64,000 nucleotides of DNA from Paenibacillus uliginis N3/975 (GTDB lineage Bacteria > Bacillota > Bacilli > Paenibacillales > Paenibacillaceae), in the NCBI RefSeq assembly GCF_900177425.1, contig NZ_LT840184.1, positions 4,318,263 to 4,382,262 of the forward strand, written 5' to 3'. Below the pieces are notes generated by a model. The model worked only from the letters and a program-made list of their open reading frames with translations. It did not search any database and was not told where the DNA came from. Positions 1-8,177 of the stretch are shown one piece after another. The translations under genes were made by a program, and so were the position numbers. Position 1 is the stretch's first letter, and every line of letters starts with the position of its first letter.

Positions 1-345
1 TGGCTTGTTTACAACGATCACATCACTATCTTCATAGGCGATATCGAGAGGAATATTCTCCGGTACGATTTCAACCGCTGCCGGCTCCGGGATCAAGAGT
101 GAAATACGGTCTCCGGCACCCAGTTTATAATTCGATTTCACCTGGCTGTCATTAACCTTTACATGTCCTTCCGTAATCCACAACTGAACCTGTGATCGAG
201 ACGCATCTTCACCCAGCGCCTCCGCTATGTATTTATCGATTCTTGCTTTTGCATTTTCGGAGTCTACAATCCATACATGCTCATTCATTTCATGTATGCC
301 CATATCGTGCTGCTGTTCATTCTCAAGTCTTCTGCCATCTTGCAA
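1..345 (-). CDS. RluA-family 23S rRNA/tRNA pseudouridine synthase, 5' part only
   Basis: The first 115 codons of a gene that runs off the left edge. The N-terminal S4 RNA-binding fold is visible: a conserved start (ARIDKYIAEALGEDASRSQVQ) then WITEGHVKVNDSQVK, followed by the linker to the synthase domain (IAYEDSDVIVVNKQ). The catalytic Asp lies outside the window. The likely start is TTG at 345, preceded by AAGGAAGGG about 11 bases upstream; an ATG at 303 is in frame but has no clear ribosome binding site. It begins 2 bases after the lspA stop, so the two are cotranscribed. In Bacillus subtilis the gene after lspA is ylyB, the same family, which supports the call. Confidence 0.85.
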   Translation of the reverse strand, partial: MQDGRRLENEQQHDMGIHEMNEHVWIVDSENAKARIDKYIAEALGEDASRSQVQLWITEGHVKVNDSQVKSNYKLGAGDRISLLIPEPAAVEIVPENIPLDIAYEDSDVIVVNKP

Positions 346-347
346 GA

Positions 348-851
348 TTATTCATTCCCTTCCTTACCGGAACTCTGTTGACTGGAAATAGCTTGTTGCT
401 CCCGCTTCCCATCCAGTATGGTGTCCAAAATGATCAATCCCACACCAATGACAATACATGAATCAGCAATATTAAAGATCGGGAAAGTGTAGGTGCCAAA
501 AGTGAATTGAAGGAAGTCAACAACTTCTCCCATTACAAGGCGGTCTATAAAATTCCCGAGCGCCCCGCCCAATACAAGCGCGAGTGCCGTCGGCAGCAAC
601 TTGCGGCCTTCAGATTTCACTTTTTTCATATACCAGATAATACCGACCACGACCACAACCGTTACAACAATGAAGAACCAAATTTGATCCTGCAAAATGC
701 CAAACGCTGCACCTCTGTTACGACTTGACGTGATCACAAAAAAATCACCAATCACTGGAATCTGTTCATACAATTCGAGCCGGGTTGCGATCAAATATTT
801 AATTCCCTGATCGACGAGGAATACAATTAGCGCGATTAAATAATAGCCCAC
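348..851 (-). CDS. lspA: Signal peptidase II (prolipoprotein signal peptidase)
   Basis: Membrane aspartyl protease that removes the signal peptide from diacylglyceryl-modified prolipoproteins; OppA in this window is one candidate substrate. The protein has 167 residues, normal for the family, with four hydrophobic segments. The two catalytic aspartates are visible in GNFIDRL and NIADS, and the conserved SRNRGAAFG stretch follows the first segment. The start is GTG at 851 with GGAG upstream. It sits between ileS and an RluA-type gene as in Bacillus. Confidence 0.96.
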   Translation of the reverse strand: MGYYLIALIVFLVDQGIKYLIATRLELYEQIPVIGDFFVITSSRNRGAAFGILQDQIWFFIVVTVVVVVGIIWYMKKVKSEGRKLLPTALALVLGGALGNFIDRLVMGEVVDFLQFTFGTYTFPIFNIADSCIVIGVGLIILDTILDGKREQQAISSQQSSGKEGNE

Positions 852-1056
852 AGTAACTTGTCACTCCGATCTTGTCTTGTGCGAAAGAGCCACCCCATTA
901 TCTGAGATGGAGCTCGTCTTATTGTAGCACAGCGGCTTTGACAACGTCCATTCCCGACCAATACGGTGAACATTTTCCGTCTCTAAAAAAGACCATCTAC
1001 GAGCATTCTATATATAGGAACCAAGCGGTCTGAAAAAGACCTGAAGGGAGATGCAT

Positions 1057-1794
1057 ATGTCACATTTAACGGAAGCGGAGCTGAAACAACTTCACCGACA
1101 GCTGCTTGACCGCAAAGCCGAACTGGAACGTCTGAACGAAAACAAAAACCACGGCCTGAGTATATCTGAACGCGATACAACCGGTGAACTGTCACATATC
1201 GATAATCATCCTGGCGACTTGGCGACAGAGCTGTATGACCGAGAAAAGGATGTCGCACTTCAAGATCGAGCCGAACTCGAATTACAGCGAGTTCTTCACT
1301 CTCTGGACACCATGAAGGATGGTCAATATGGGACATGTGTCGTCTGCGGTAAGCCTATTCCTTTTGAACGGCTGCAGGCGATCCCCGATACCATGTACTG
1401 TTTGGAGGATACACCGCGTAAAGTTCTATCCCACAATCGCCCAATAGAAGAGGAGTTCCTGTCACCGCCTTTTGGACGCTCAAGTTTGGATGAACATGAA
1501 TATTCCGGCTTTGACGGTGAGGATACGCTGCAAATTCTTGAAAACATGGGAAGCTCCAACTCCCCAGCCATGGCTGAGAACCCCAACATATCGAGCTACA
1601 ACGAGATGGATTTTGAGAATAATGATGACCAAGGCGGCTTTGTAGAAATATACGAGAACTTTGTTGCTACAAATATCGATAACACGGAGGTATTCATTGT
1701 TCGCGGTGACCAATATTACGATTACTTGAACAAGGGTGAAGGAAGCTATTTATTGGATCCTCATGCTGATCCTGAAGATGATCCAATGGACTAA
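1057..1794 (+). CDS. DksA/TraR-family regulatory protein (yteA/ylyA type)
   Basis: A DksA/TraR zinc-finger protein of 245 residues with a long acidic C-terminal tail. The N-terminal part is a helical hairpin (LTEAELKQLHRQLLDRKAELERL, written here in part), followed by DNHPGDLATELYDREKD, the signature of the yteA group, and a zinc finger CVVCGKPIPFERLQ ending YCLED. Three of the usual four Cys are present; the fourth position is Asp. Start 1057 is preferred over an ATG at 1051 because AAGGGAG ends at 1050, leaving 6 bases. In Bacillus subtilis ylyA, a DksA-like modulator of RNA polymerase in the forespore, lies between ileS and lspA; this gene holds that place but in reverse orientation. Role in sporulation is inference. 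Confidence 0.85.
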   Translation: MSHLTEAELKQLHRQLLDRKAELERLNENKNHGLSISERDTTGELSHIDNHPGDLATELYDREKDVALQDRAELELQRVLHSLDTMKDGQYGTCVVCGKPIPFERLQAIPDTMYCLEDTPRKVLSHNRPIEEEFLSPPFGRSSLDEHEYSGFDGEDTLQILENMGSSNSPAMAENPNISSYNEMDFENNDDQGGFVEIYENFVATNIDNTEVFIVRGDQYYDYLNKGEGSYLLDPHADPEDDPMD

Positions 1795-1811
1795 TTCAAG
1801 AGAAAATTATT

Positions 1812-1848
1812 GCGGAATCGGCTTAAGTCCGATTCCGCTTTATTTTAT
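1812..1848. terminator. Bidirectional rho-independent terminator
   Basis: Perfect 10-bp stem GCGGAATCGG / CCGATTCCGC (1812-1821 with 1829-1838) around a 7-base loop, followed by TTTATTTTAT on the plus strand. It separates the convergent TraR-type gene and DUF5665 gene. Confidence 0.85.
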
Positions 1849-1857
1849 ATAGAGTAG

Positions 1858-2211
1858 CTACGATAGCTCCAGCTGGCGCTGAACGATACGGACAATATCG
1901 GCGATGTAATCTCCGATGATGGGAAGATTCAGTGCCCCTAGTGCTTGAAGCAAATAAATGATGGTTGCCGCAAAAAAAGTAAACCCTATTGCGATACCAA
2001 CCCCTCTAGCGGTTCCTGCCAGCAGGTTTACTCCGATCACCTTCCAGGGCTTATACAAAAGTTGGGTGTATTCCATTATACGGGATTTTTCCATCTGCTG
2101 AGCTATTTTCTCGGTCAGGAGATAAATCTTGCTAATCTGATCTTTTTCAATGTCTGTACTTAAGGATTCGTTACGATCCTTTGAATGATGTTCGTTGATC
2201 TGATCCCCCAT
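1858..2211 (-). CDS. DUF5665-like membrane protein
   Basis: A 117-residue protein of unknown function. A charged N-terminal half (residues 1-55, rich in D, E, K and S) is followed by KPWKVIGVNLLAGTARGVG and two hydrophobic helices (about residues 65-90 and 93-110), ending in a short amphipathic tail (IVRIVQRQLELS). This arrangement matches the DUF5665 family of sporulating Bacillota as I remember it; the function is not known. It is a single-gene unit between ileS and the TraR-type gene. Start ATG at 2211 has GGAG 10-14 bases upstream. Confidence 0.65.
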   Translation of the reverse strand: MGDQINEHHSKDRNESLSTDIEKDQISKIYLLTEKIAQQMEKSRIMEYTQLLYKPWKVIGVNLLAGTARGVGIAIGFTFFAATIIYLLQALGALNLPIIGDYIADIVRIVQRQLELS

Positions 2212-2349
2212 GGGTATTCGACTCCTTTATAACCATGAATATGTTCAAAAATGTACTCCTAGCTGCAGTTACGTGACTTACGATTATTTAAGGCCATATT
2301 TATGGTATTATGCTTCATAACTTCCTCTGCCATTCTGCTGCAAGATAAG

Positions 2350-2393
2350 AAAAAAGCCACTAGCCCCGGGATTTAACCCGAAGCCAATGGCTT
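2350..2393 (-). terminator. Terminator of ileS
   Basis: On the minus strand AAGCCATTGGCTTCGGG pairs imperfectly with CCCGGGGCTAGTGGCTT and is followed by a run of T. It lies about 40 bases after the ileS stop. Confidence 0.8.
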
Positions 2394-2433
2394 AATAGAT
2401 CCAACTATATAATCGTTACTTTGTTAGCGAATA

Positions 2434-5400
2434 CTAAACGATGTGAATACCGATCGTTTTACCACCGATTTCCACTATTTCCATACCTTCTTTTTGGCCA
2501 AAATGTACATCTGTAACCAGTACATTCTCACGAAGAACATGATCAAATGCAGTGATGGAAGCTTGAAGCTCTTCATCGGCATCCAGTGTAAGAATGACCC
2601 GTTTCTCAATCGGCAGATCCAGCTTCTTGCGTGTATCCTGTACAGCACGAACCACTTCGCGGACCCAACCTTCCTGTTCCAGCTCAGGGGTAATGTCGGT
2701 ATTGAGCGCAACAGTGAGACCATAACCGGAGGCAGAAGCAAAACCTTCCTTCGCCTGCTTTTCGACAAGGAGTTCCTCAGCTGTAATCTGAAGCTGCTCT
2801 CCTTCCGGTGAAGTGACGTTCACGCCGCCACTCTGAACTACGCTGCGGGTTTCCTCACTCGACATTCCTTTCAGGAAGCCCTGCAGGAAGCCGACGTTTT
2901 TACCATACTTTTTGCCTGCTACCTTCAGATTCAGCTTCAAGGTGAAATCTACAAAACCACTATCACTGGTCTCTACTTCAATACGCTTTACGTTAATTTC
3001 GTCTTTGATGATATCTTCATAATCAACTAGATCAAAATCACGGTCCATCGAAACGATCAACTCAGACAACGGCTGGCGTGTCTTAATTGCTGTTTCGTTA
3101 CGGACGTTACGTGCCAGCTCAACGATCTGGCGAGCGGTTTCCATGTTTTGCTCAAGTGTCTTGTCGATCATAGACTCATCCGCTTGCGGGAAGTCTGCCA
3201 GATGCACGCTTTCTCCTCCACCAAGGTTCACAAAAATGTCCTCGGACAACATCGGTGTAAATGGCGCCATCAGCTTCGATAATGTCAGAAGTACATGAGT
3301 CAGCGTACCGTAAGCTGCCAGTTTATCTTCTCCAAGGCCACTGCCCCAGAAACGGTCACGCGACCGACGGATGTACCAGTTGCTCAGTTCATCAACATAG
3401 GATTCAATCGCTTTAGCTGTATTCAAAAAGTCGTTAACGGCAAGTCCTTTGTCAACCACTTGGATGAGGCTGTTCAAGCGAGACAGAATCCAGCGGTCCA
3501 GCTTATTGTCGGATGCCTTGAACTCATGCTCGGCTGGATCGTATCCGTCAATACCTGCATATAGAGTCAGGAATGCGTGAGTGTTAACCAACGTATCAAC
3601 AACTTTGGATTTTGCCTCGCCTACGATGCCTTTGGAGAAACGTTTGCTGTTCCAAGGCGCGCTGTCCGCGAGAAGAGCCCAGCGGAATGCATCGGTTCCG
3701 TATTCGTTAATGATATCCCAAGGGTCGATGGTATTTCCTTTGGACTTGGACATCTTCTGTCCGTTTTCATCCAAAATATGACCTGTTGCCATGACTGCTT
3801 TATACGGCGCTTTACCCGTGAAGAGTGTGGATACTGCCAAGAGGCTGTAGAACCAGCCGCGTGTCTGGTCGATCCCTTCACAGATCATGTCTGCCGGGAA
3901 TTGCTGCTCGAAATCAATGTCTTTGTTAAACGGATAGTGATACTGCGCAAATGGCATAGAGCCTGAATCAAACCAGACATCAATAACCTCTGAGGTGCGT
4001 TCCATGACGCCTTCACAGTGAGGACATTTCACTTTCACTTCGTCCACGTACGGTTTGTGAAGTTCCAGATCCTCCGATACATCGCCGATGGCGTGCTTGC
4101 GGAGCTCGTCTAGGCTATGCGGTGCGAACTGGTGATTGCCTGATTCGCAGACCCATACGTTTAGCGGTGTTCCCCAATACCGGTTACGGCTGATGTTCCA
4201 GTCAACCAGATCCTCCAAGAATTTCCCGAATCGGCCGTCGCGTATATGACCTGGATACCAAGTTACGGAGTTGTTGTTCGCAATCAGTTGGTCCTTAACC
4301 GCTGTTGTCTCGATGAACCAGCTCTCCATCGCATAATAGAGGAGCGGAGATTTACAACGCCAGCAGAATGGATAGCTGTGCTCGTATTTCTCCTTGCTGT
4401 ACAGCAGTCCTTTTTCCGAAAGTGCCTTCACGATGTCCAGATCACATTCTTTAACGAAACGGCCCGCAAAATCCGTCACTTCATCAGTATAACGGCCTTG
4501 AGCATTTACAACACTGACAAAGCTGATGCCATTCTCACGGCATACACGGTAGTCATCTTCACCGTGGGCAGGAGCCATGTGAACGATACCCGTACCGCTT
4601 GCATCCGTTACGAAGGAAGCACCAACGATGATATTTCCTTTTTCCGGTTTAACAAAATTGAATGGAGGAGTATAACTCTTCCCTACCAGCTCCGCCCCCT
4701 TCAATGTGGACAGAACGGTGTGATCACCTTTCATCACGTCTTCAACTAGATTGCTGGCCACGATGTATACGCCATCTTCCTGCTGAACGCGGGCATAATC
4801 CATATCCGGATTCACAGCAAGTGCTACGTGAGCCGGAAGCGTCCAAGGTGTTGTCGTCCAAGCCAGTACGTATTCGCCGCTGTCATGCAGCTTGAATTTT
4901 GCTGTAGCACTCAGATCTTTAACATCCTCGTATCCCTGGGCTACTTCATGGGAGCTAAGTGTAGTCTGGCAGTCTGGGCAGTAAGGGCTAACCCGGTGTC
5001 CACGATACAGCAGCCCTTTGTCATGGATTGTCGCCAAAATGTTCCATACGCTCTCAATGTAATTGTTCTGAAGTGTAATGTATGGATCATCCAGATCGGT
5101 CCAGTAGCCAATGGCTTCGGTCAGCTCGCGCCATTTGTGTTCATATTCGAACACGCTAGCTTTACATTTTTTGATAAATGCTTCAACGCCGTAATTTTCG
5201 ATTTCCTGTTTACCGGAGATTCCAAGCTGCTTCTCTACACCGAGTTCAACCGGAAGACCGTGGGTGTCCCAGCCGGCTTTACGCACTACTTTATAGCCCT
5301 TCATCGTTTGATAACGGCCGACAAAGTCCTTAATTACACGACCCAGCACGTGTCCGATATGCGGAGCTCCGTTTGCCGTAGGAGGACCCTCGTAAAAAAC

Positions 5401-5520
5401 ATAGTTCGGCTTGCCTTCCCGGTTCTCGATCGTTTTTTTGAATATGTCTTCGTCGTTCCATTTTTTCAAAATACGTAGCTCTCTCGCCCGTGCTTTTTCT
5501 TTAACATCTACTTTGTTCAT
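2434..5520 (-). CDS. ileS: Isoleucyl-tRNA synthetase, long type 2 form
   Basis: Charges tRNA-Ile in the cytoplasm. Class I signatures are clear: PHIGH in the first 60 residues and KMSKSKG near residue 590, with the CP1 editing domain between them (AWTTTPWTLPAHVAL). The enzyme has 1028 residues and the motif GWDTHGLPVE, where the common bacterial type 1 enzyme (about 920 residues in B. subtilis) has GWDCHGLPIE and a C-terminal zinc-binding Cys cluster. This is therefore the eukaryote-like type 2 IleRS, the form linked with mupirocin insensitivity. ATG at 5520 has AAAGGAAG 7 bases upstream. Expression is set by the T-box leader directly upstream. Confidence 0.97.
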   Translation of the reverse strand: MNKVDVKEKARARELRILKKWNDEDIFKKTIENREGKPNYVFYEGPPTANGAPHIGHVLGRVIKDFVGRYQTMKGYKVVRKAGWDTHGLPVELGVEKQLGISGKQEIENYGVEAFIKKCKASVFEYEHKWRELTEAIGYWTDLDDPYITLQNNYIESVWNILATIHDKGLLYRGHRVSPYCPDCQTTLSSHEVAQGYEDVKDLSATAKFKLHDSGEYVLAWTTTPWTLPAHVALAVNPDMDYARVQQEDGVYIVASNLVEDVMKGDHTVLSTLKGAELVGKSYTPPFNFVKPEKGNIIVGASFVTDASGTGIVHMAPAHGEDDYRVCRENGISFVSVVNAQGRYTDEVTDFAGRFVKECDLDIVKALSEKGLLYSKEKYEHSYPFCWRCKSPLLYYAMESWFIETTAVKDQLIANNNSVTWYPGHIRDGRFGKFLEDLVDWNISRNRYWGTPLNVWVCESGNHQFAPHSLDELRKHAIGDVSEDLELHKPYVDEVKVKCPHCEGVMERTSEVIDVWFDSGSMPFAQYHYPFNKDIDFEQQFPADMICEGIDQTRGWFYSLLAVSTLFTGKAPYKAVMATGHILDENGQKMSKSKGNTIDPWDIINEYGTDAFRWALLADSAPWNSKRFSKGIVGEAKSKVVDTLVNTHAFLTLYAGIDGYDPAEHEFKASDNKLDRWILSRLNSLIQVVDKGLAVNDFLNTAKAIESYVDELSNWYIRRSRDRFWGSGLGEDKLAAYGTLTHVLLTLSKLMAPFTPMLSEDIFVNLGGGESVHLADFPQADESMIDKTLEQNMETARQIVELARNVRNETAIKTRQPLSELIVSMDRDFDLVDYEDIIKDEINVKRIEVETSDSGFVDFTLKLNLKVAGKKYGKNVGFLQGFLKGMSSEETRSVVQSGGVNVTSPEGEQLQITAEELLVEKQAKEGFASASGYGLTVALNTDITPELEQEGWVREVVRAVQDTRKKLDLPIEKRVILTLDADEELQASITAFDHVLRENVLVTDVHFGQKEGMEIVEIGGKTIGIHIV

Positions 5521-5584
5521 GATGATCTTCCTTTCTTAAATTCTATCTCACGGCTTTCAGATTATTTTGGGTAAATACCCAAAT

Positions 5585-5618
5585 AAAAAAGGCCCTCATC
5601 CCCAAAGGGACGAGAACC
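5585..5618 (-). terminator. T-box regulated terminator
   Basis: Stem GGTTCTCGTCCC / GGGATGAGGGCC (5607-5618 with 5591-5602) followed by TTTTTT. Its 5' arm lies directly after the T-box sequence, as needed for the antiterminator/terminator switch. Confidence 0.93.
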
Positions 5619-5893
5619 TGGCTCGCGTGACCACCCTAATTTCGTTCAGCGCAAATTCCTGTTGGAATAGCATTGTAACGACACCTCAAGTCCATGTCTT
5701 CACCAAGACACGGAGCCGATATAACGTTCGGCTGACGGTTCTGCTTACACACGCATCAAGCGCTTCAGCTTCACTTCTCCGGGAGGATCTTCCGCAAGGT
5801 CTGGACATTGGCTTTCAGCAAACGCCAACTCTCTGGTGAACAGTTCCAAAGCGTACTTATCCCATCTACGAATACATATGAAATCATAATATG
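5585..5893 (-). ncRNA. T-box riboswitch, isoleucine specific
   Basis: Leader RNA that senses uncharged tRNA-Ile and lets transcription continue into ileS. Read on the minus strand it has GATGGGATAAGTACGC (AGTA side of the specifier loop), CAGAGAG, GTTGGCG, then GCGGAAGATCC in which GAA-G-AUC places an AUC (Ile) specifier at 5786-5788. CGC/GCG and GGGA/TCCC form the helices above and below that loop. The T-box itself, AGGGTGGTCACGCGAGCC, is at 5620-5637; UGGU matches the ACCA end of tRNA-Ile. The terminator stem follows (separate entry). Confidence 0.95.
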
Positions 5894-5899
5894 TTATTA

Positions 5900-5928
5900 G
5901 TTATAGACTCTTTCCGGAGAAAAGTCAA
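5900..5928 (-). promoter_or_regulatory. SigA-type promoter of the ileS T-box leader
   Basis: TTGACT (5923-5928), 17-base spacer, TATAAC (5900-5905). Position fits a transcript start near 5893, just before Stem I. Confidence 0.75.
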
Positions 5929-5950
5929 TATGGCATCTGCCTGGCATACC

Positions 5951-6445
5951 TTAGTAAATCTCTTTAGGCTCCAGACTAGGCTCACGGCTCTCCAGCGAGT
6001 CCCATCCGTCATGCTTTAGGAGCTCCAGCTGAGCTTCAACCAGCGAGCGGAAGCGTGTCCGGTAAATGGAAGCCTGTTTCTTGAGCTCTTCAACCTCTAA
6101 TGAAACTTTACGTGACTTGCTTAAAGCTTCGTTAATGATACGGTCCGCATTCTTTTCCGATTCCATAACGATCAGTTGGGCTTCCTTCTTGGCGTTCGTC
6201 TTCAACTCATCAGCAGCTTCCTGAGCCACGATAATTGTCTTGGATAGTGTTTCCTCAATGTTGACGAAATGATCCAATCTCTCCTGAAGAGACATTAAAT
6301 CGTTACGTAATTCTTTGTTTTCACGGATTACACTCTCATAATCTTTAATGACCTGATCCAAAAACTCATTAACCTCGTCCTCGTCGTAACCACGGATGCG
6401 TCTGGCAAATTCCTTATTATGTATGTCCAGCGGTGTTAATGGCAT
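5951..6445 (-). CDS. divIVA: Cell division initiation / polar scaffold protein DivIVA
   Basis: Coiled-coil protein that binds negatively curved membrane at septa and poles and recruits partners. The 164-residue product starts MPLTPLDIHNKEF, the conserved membrane-binding N-terminus, followed by RRIRGYDEDEVNEFLDQV and long heptad-rich helices (residues 30-140). Start 6445 is chosen because AGGAGG ends 8 bases upstream; a GTG three codons earlier overlaps that site. It has its own untranslated leader with a strong hairpin and lies between ylmH and ileS as in Bacillus. Confidence 0.96.
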   Translation of the reverse strand: MPLTPLDIHNKEFARRIRGYDEDEVNEFLDQVIKDYESVIRENKELRNDLMSLQERLDHFVNIEETLSKTIIVAQEAADELKTNAKKEAQLIVMESEKNADRIINEALSKSRKVSLEVEELKKQASIYRTRFRSLVEAQLELLKHDGWDSLESREPSLEPKEIY

Positions 6446-6467
6446 GATGCGCACCTCCTAAGAATAT

Positions 6468-6503
6468 GGCTTCGCATGACAGTTTCATCCGCTGTCCGAA
6501 GCC
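6468..6503 (-). other. Stem-loop in the divIVA leader
   Basis: GGCTTCGGACAG and CTGTCATGCGAAGCC (minus strand) form a near-perfect stem with a 9-base loop about 22 bases before the divIVA start. No T run follows, so it is not an obvious terminator. Confidence 0.55.
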
Positions 6504-6619
6504 GAACCACCCGTTTTTGAACACAAGCGGTCAACAGATGTATCGGCATAATCTCCGTAATTTTTTACTGCCATAATATTGAAAAACCTTACAATTTTAC
6601 ATTTTAGAAACTTTCGACA

Positions 6620-6661
6620 AAAAAACGGCAAATCCTTCAAACGGCTCAAGTAAATTTGCCG
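6620..6661 (-). terminator. Terminator overlapping the ylmH stop codon
   Basis: CGGCAAAT (6654-6661) and ATTTGCCG (6626-6633), read on the minus strand, form an 8-bp stem followed by seven T. The 5' arm is within the last codons of ylmH and the TGA stop lies in the loop. Confidence 0.75.
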
Positions 6662-7428
6662 ACCTTGACGCGGTATCGCCCTTTTTTTGTCAGACCTCCG
6701 GTTTCCAGCACCTTAAATCGACCAAAACCCTGCATGGAAACCATATCGCCATCCTTAAGCATGGTCGATGGATCCTCCACGACCTTCCAATTCACACGAC
6801 AGCGCCCAGCTTTGATCGGGATAACCATTTTAGTCCGGCTTATGCGGTGCACATCACTCGCTATCCCGTCCAGACGAAGCGAAGCGACTGTCAGTTCCAT
6901 GGTCTCCAACTTTATTTCCTTAACTTTCAGCTTGTCCATAGGCAGGAGCTCCGTCATAACATGCACGCGGTGAACCTGGCTTAAATTCATATGCAGATAA
7001 GTTCCTATATCGTCCGTAACGACGACATGACAACCATCCTCAAGCACATAAATATCCCCAATTTTAGAACGTTTAATACCCAGTCCCAAAACTGAACCCA
7101 TGTAATCTCCGTGCTCCAGTGAAAGAAACTTCTGATCTCCTGAAGTAATACCGAGCACATTAAGCCCCATATCTTCATGGGTGAGATCCCTATAGTCCGG
7201 AGCAACGAGAGCACGTACACGTTCCGCGTCGGGATGACCGCCACTGTAAACAGCATGTACGTCTGGATGACGGTTTACCAGACTTTCCAGAATGAATCTC
7301 TGCCGGGGATCCAGAAAATCCGTCAGCTTGGTTTCATGGTACTCGCCTGCGTTCACGACCCATTCCCATGCTCTGTCCACAAATTCCCGCTCATCCCGGT
7401 GAAAATGTTCGTAAATATCCGGATGCAT
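6646..7428 (-). CDS. ylmH: YlmH, S4-domain RNA-binding protein
   Basis: 260-residue YlmH family protein, reported in Bacillus to act in ribosome-associated quality control and found beside divIVA in many Firmicutes. An N-terminal domain (MHPDIYEHFHRDEREFVDRA) is followed by a middle domain (GVLGLGIKRSKIGDI-like stretch around residue 115) and an S4 domain at residues 180-260 (VASLRLDGIASDVHRISR and GRCRVNWKVVEDPS). It starts at ATG 7428, 14 bases after the ylmG stop, in the ylm operon. Confidence 0.93.
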   Translation of the reverse strand: MHPDIYEHFHRDEREFVDRAWEWVVNAGEYHETKLTDFLDPRQRFILESLVNRHPDVHAVYSGGHPDAERVRALVAPDYRDLTHEDMGLNVLGITSGDQKFLSLEHGDYMGSVLGLGIKRSKIGDIYVLEDGCHVVVTDDIGTYLHMNLSQVHRVHVMTELLPMDKLKVKEIKLETMELTVASLRLDGIASDVHRISRTKMVIPIKAGRCRVNWKVVEDPSTMLKDGDMVSMQGFGRFKVLETGGLTKKGRYRVKVGKFT

Positions 7429-7442
7429 CTCTTATGTCCTTT

Positions 7443-7718
7443 CTATCTCAGAAGGAAGAATTCTAGAATAGCGTATACGCCTCTTTGCGCCAATTGTAAC
7501 ACAAATAACGCAATGATCGGAGAAATGTCAATCATGCCCATGATCGGCGGAATAAACCGACGGAAAGGTGCTAGATAAGGCTCAACAAACTTACCAAGCA
7601 ATTCCCCGATAAAGCTCTCTCGGACGTTCGGGAGCCAGGACATTAATACATACACAAGAATCATGTAAAAATAAATTTGAAACAAAACCCCTACGATTAG
7701 AAAAATATTTTCGGTCAA
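7443..7718 (-). CDS. ylmG: YggT-family membrane protein YlmG
   Basis: 91-residue protein with two membrane helices of the YggT family: VLMSWLPN in the first half and FRRFIPPIMGMIDISPI leading into the second helix. The family is genetically linked with membrane/division plane functions and in chloroplasts with nucleoid distribution, but its biochemical role is unsettled. The TTG start at 7718 has GAGGTGATT upstream. It follows sepF by 7 bases. Confidence 0.92.
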   Translation of the reverse strand: MTENIFLIVGVLFQIYFYMILVYVLMSWLPNVRESFIGELLGKFVEPYLAPFRRFIPPIMGMIDISPIIALFVLQLAQRGVYAILEFFLLR

Positions 7719-7725
7719 AGCCGAA

Positions 7726-8175
7726 TCACCTCATTCTGTTGTTGTAATCTTGATCGTCAGCTAAAATCTCGGAGATAGAACCTTGAATCTCGACAGTATC
7801 CGGCGTGCAGAGAAAAATATTACCGCCCACCTTCGAAATGCCGCCTCCCAGCGCATAAACAGTTCCGCTAAGAAAATCTATAATACGCAGCGCCTGATCA
7901 TTGCGGACGCGCTGCAGATTAACTACAACCGTGCGGAAGGAGCGCAGGTGATCAGCAATTTCCTGAGCTTCATCGTACGAACGAGGCTCTAACAACACAA
8001 CCTTAACGTTTTTCTGTGAATGTATACTTACGACATTGCCGCTTTTTACACTTTTACGTTGCTCAAACGGTGTCGTCTCCACCGGCTCTTCCTGCGCGGC
8101 CAGCACTTCCCGTTCCACAACCTCTTCTTCCTCTTGCAAGCCTAGGAAATTCATAAACCGGTTCATCACGCCCAT
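7726..8175 (-). CDS. sepF: SepF, membrane anchor and bundler of FtsZ
   Basis: 149-residue division protein. The N-terminal amphipathic helix MGVMNRFMNFLGL binds membrane; an acidic linker follows (EEEEVVEREVLAAQEE); the C-terminal globular domain (residues 55-149, KVVLLEPRSYDEAQEIADHL and VNLQRVRNDQALRIIDFLSG) polymerises into rings and binds the FtsZ tail. Start 8175 is chosen over the TTG at 8181 since GAGGAGG then lies 7 bases away. It begins 2 bases after the ylmE stop. Confidence 0.95.
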   Translation of the reverse strand: MGVMNRFMNFLGLQEEEEVVEREVLAAQEEPVETTPFEQRKSVKSGNVVSIHSQKNVKVVLLEPRSYDEAQEIADHLRSFRTVVVNLQRVRNDQALRIIDFLSGTVYALGGGISKVGGNIFLCTPDTVEIQGSISEILADDQDYNNRMR

Positions 8176-8177
8176 CG

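Noticed and set aside
4828..5478. A 216-codon open frame on the plus strand
   Set aside because: Antisense to ileS, with no motif or start signal.
5567..5839. A 90-codon open frame on the plus strand
   Set aside because: It is the complement of the ileS T-box leader, whose conserved RNA elements explain the sequence.
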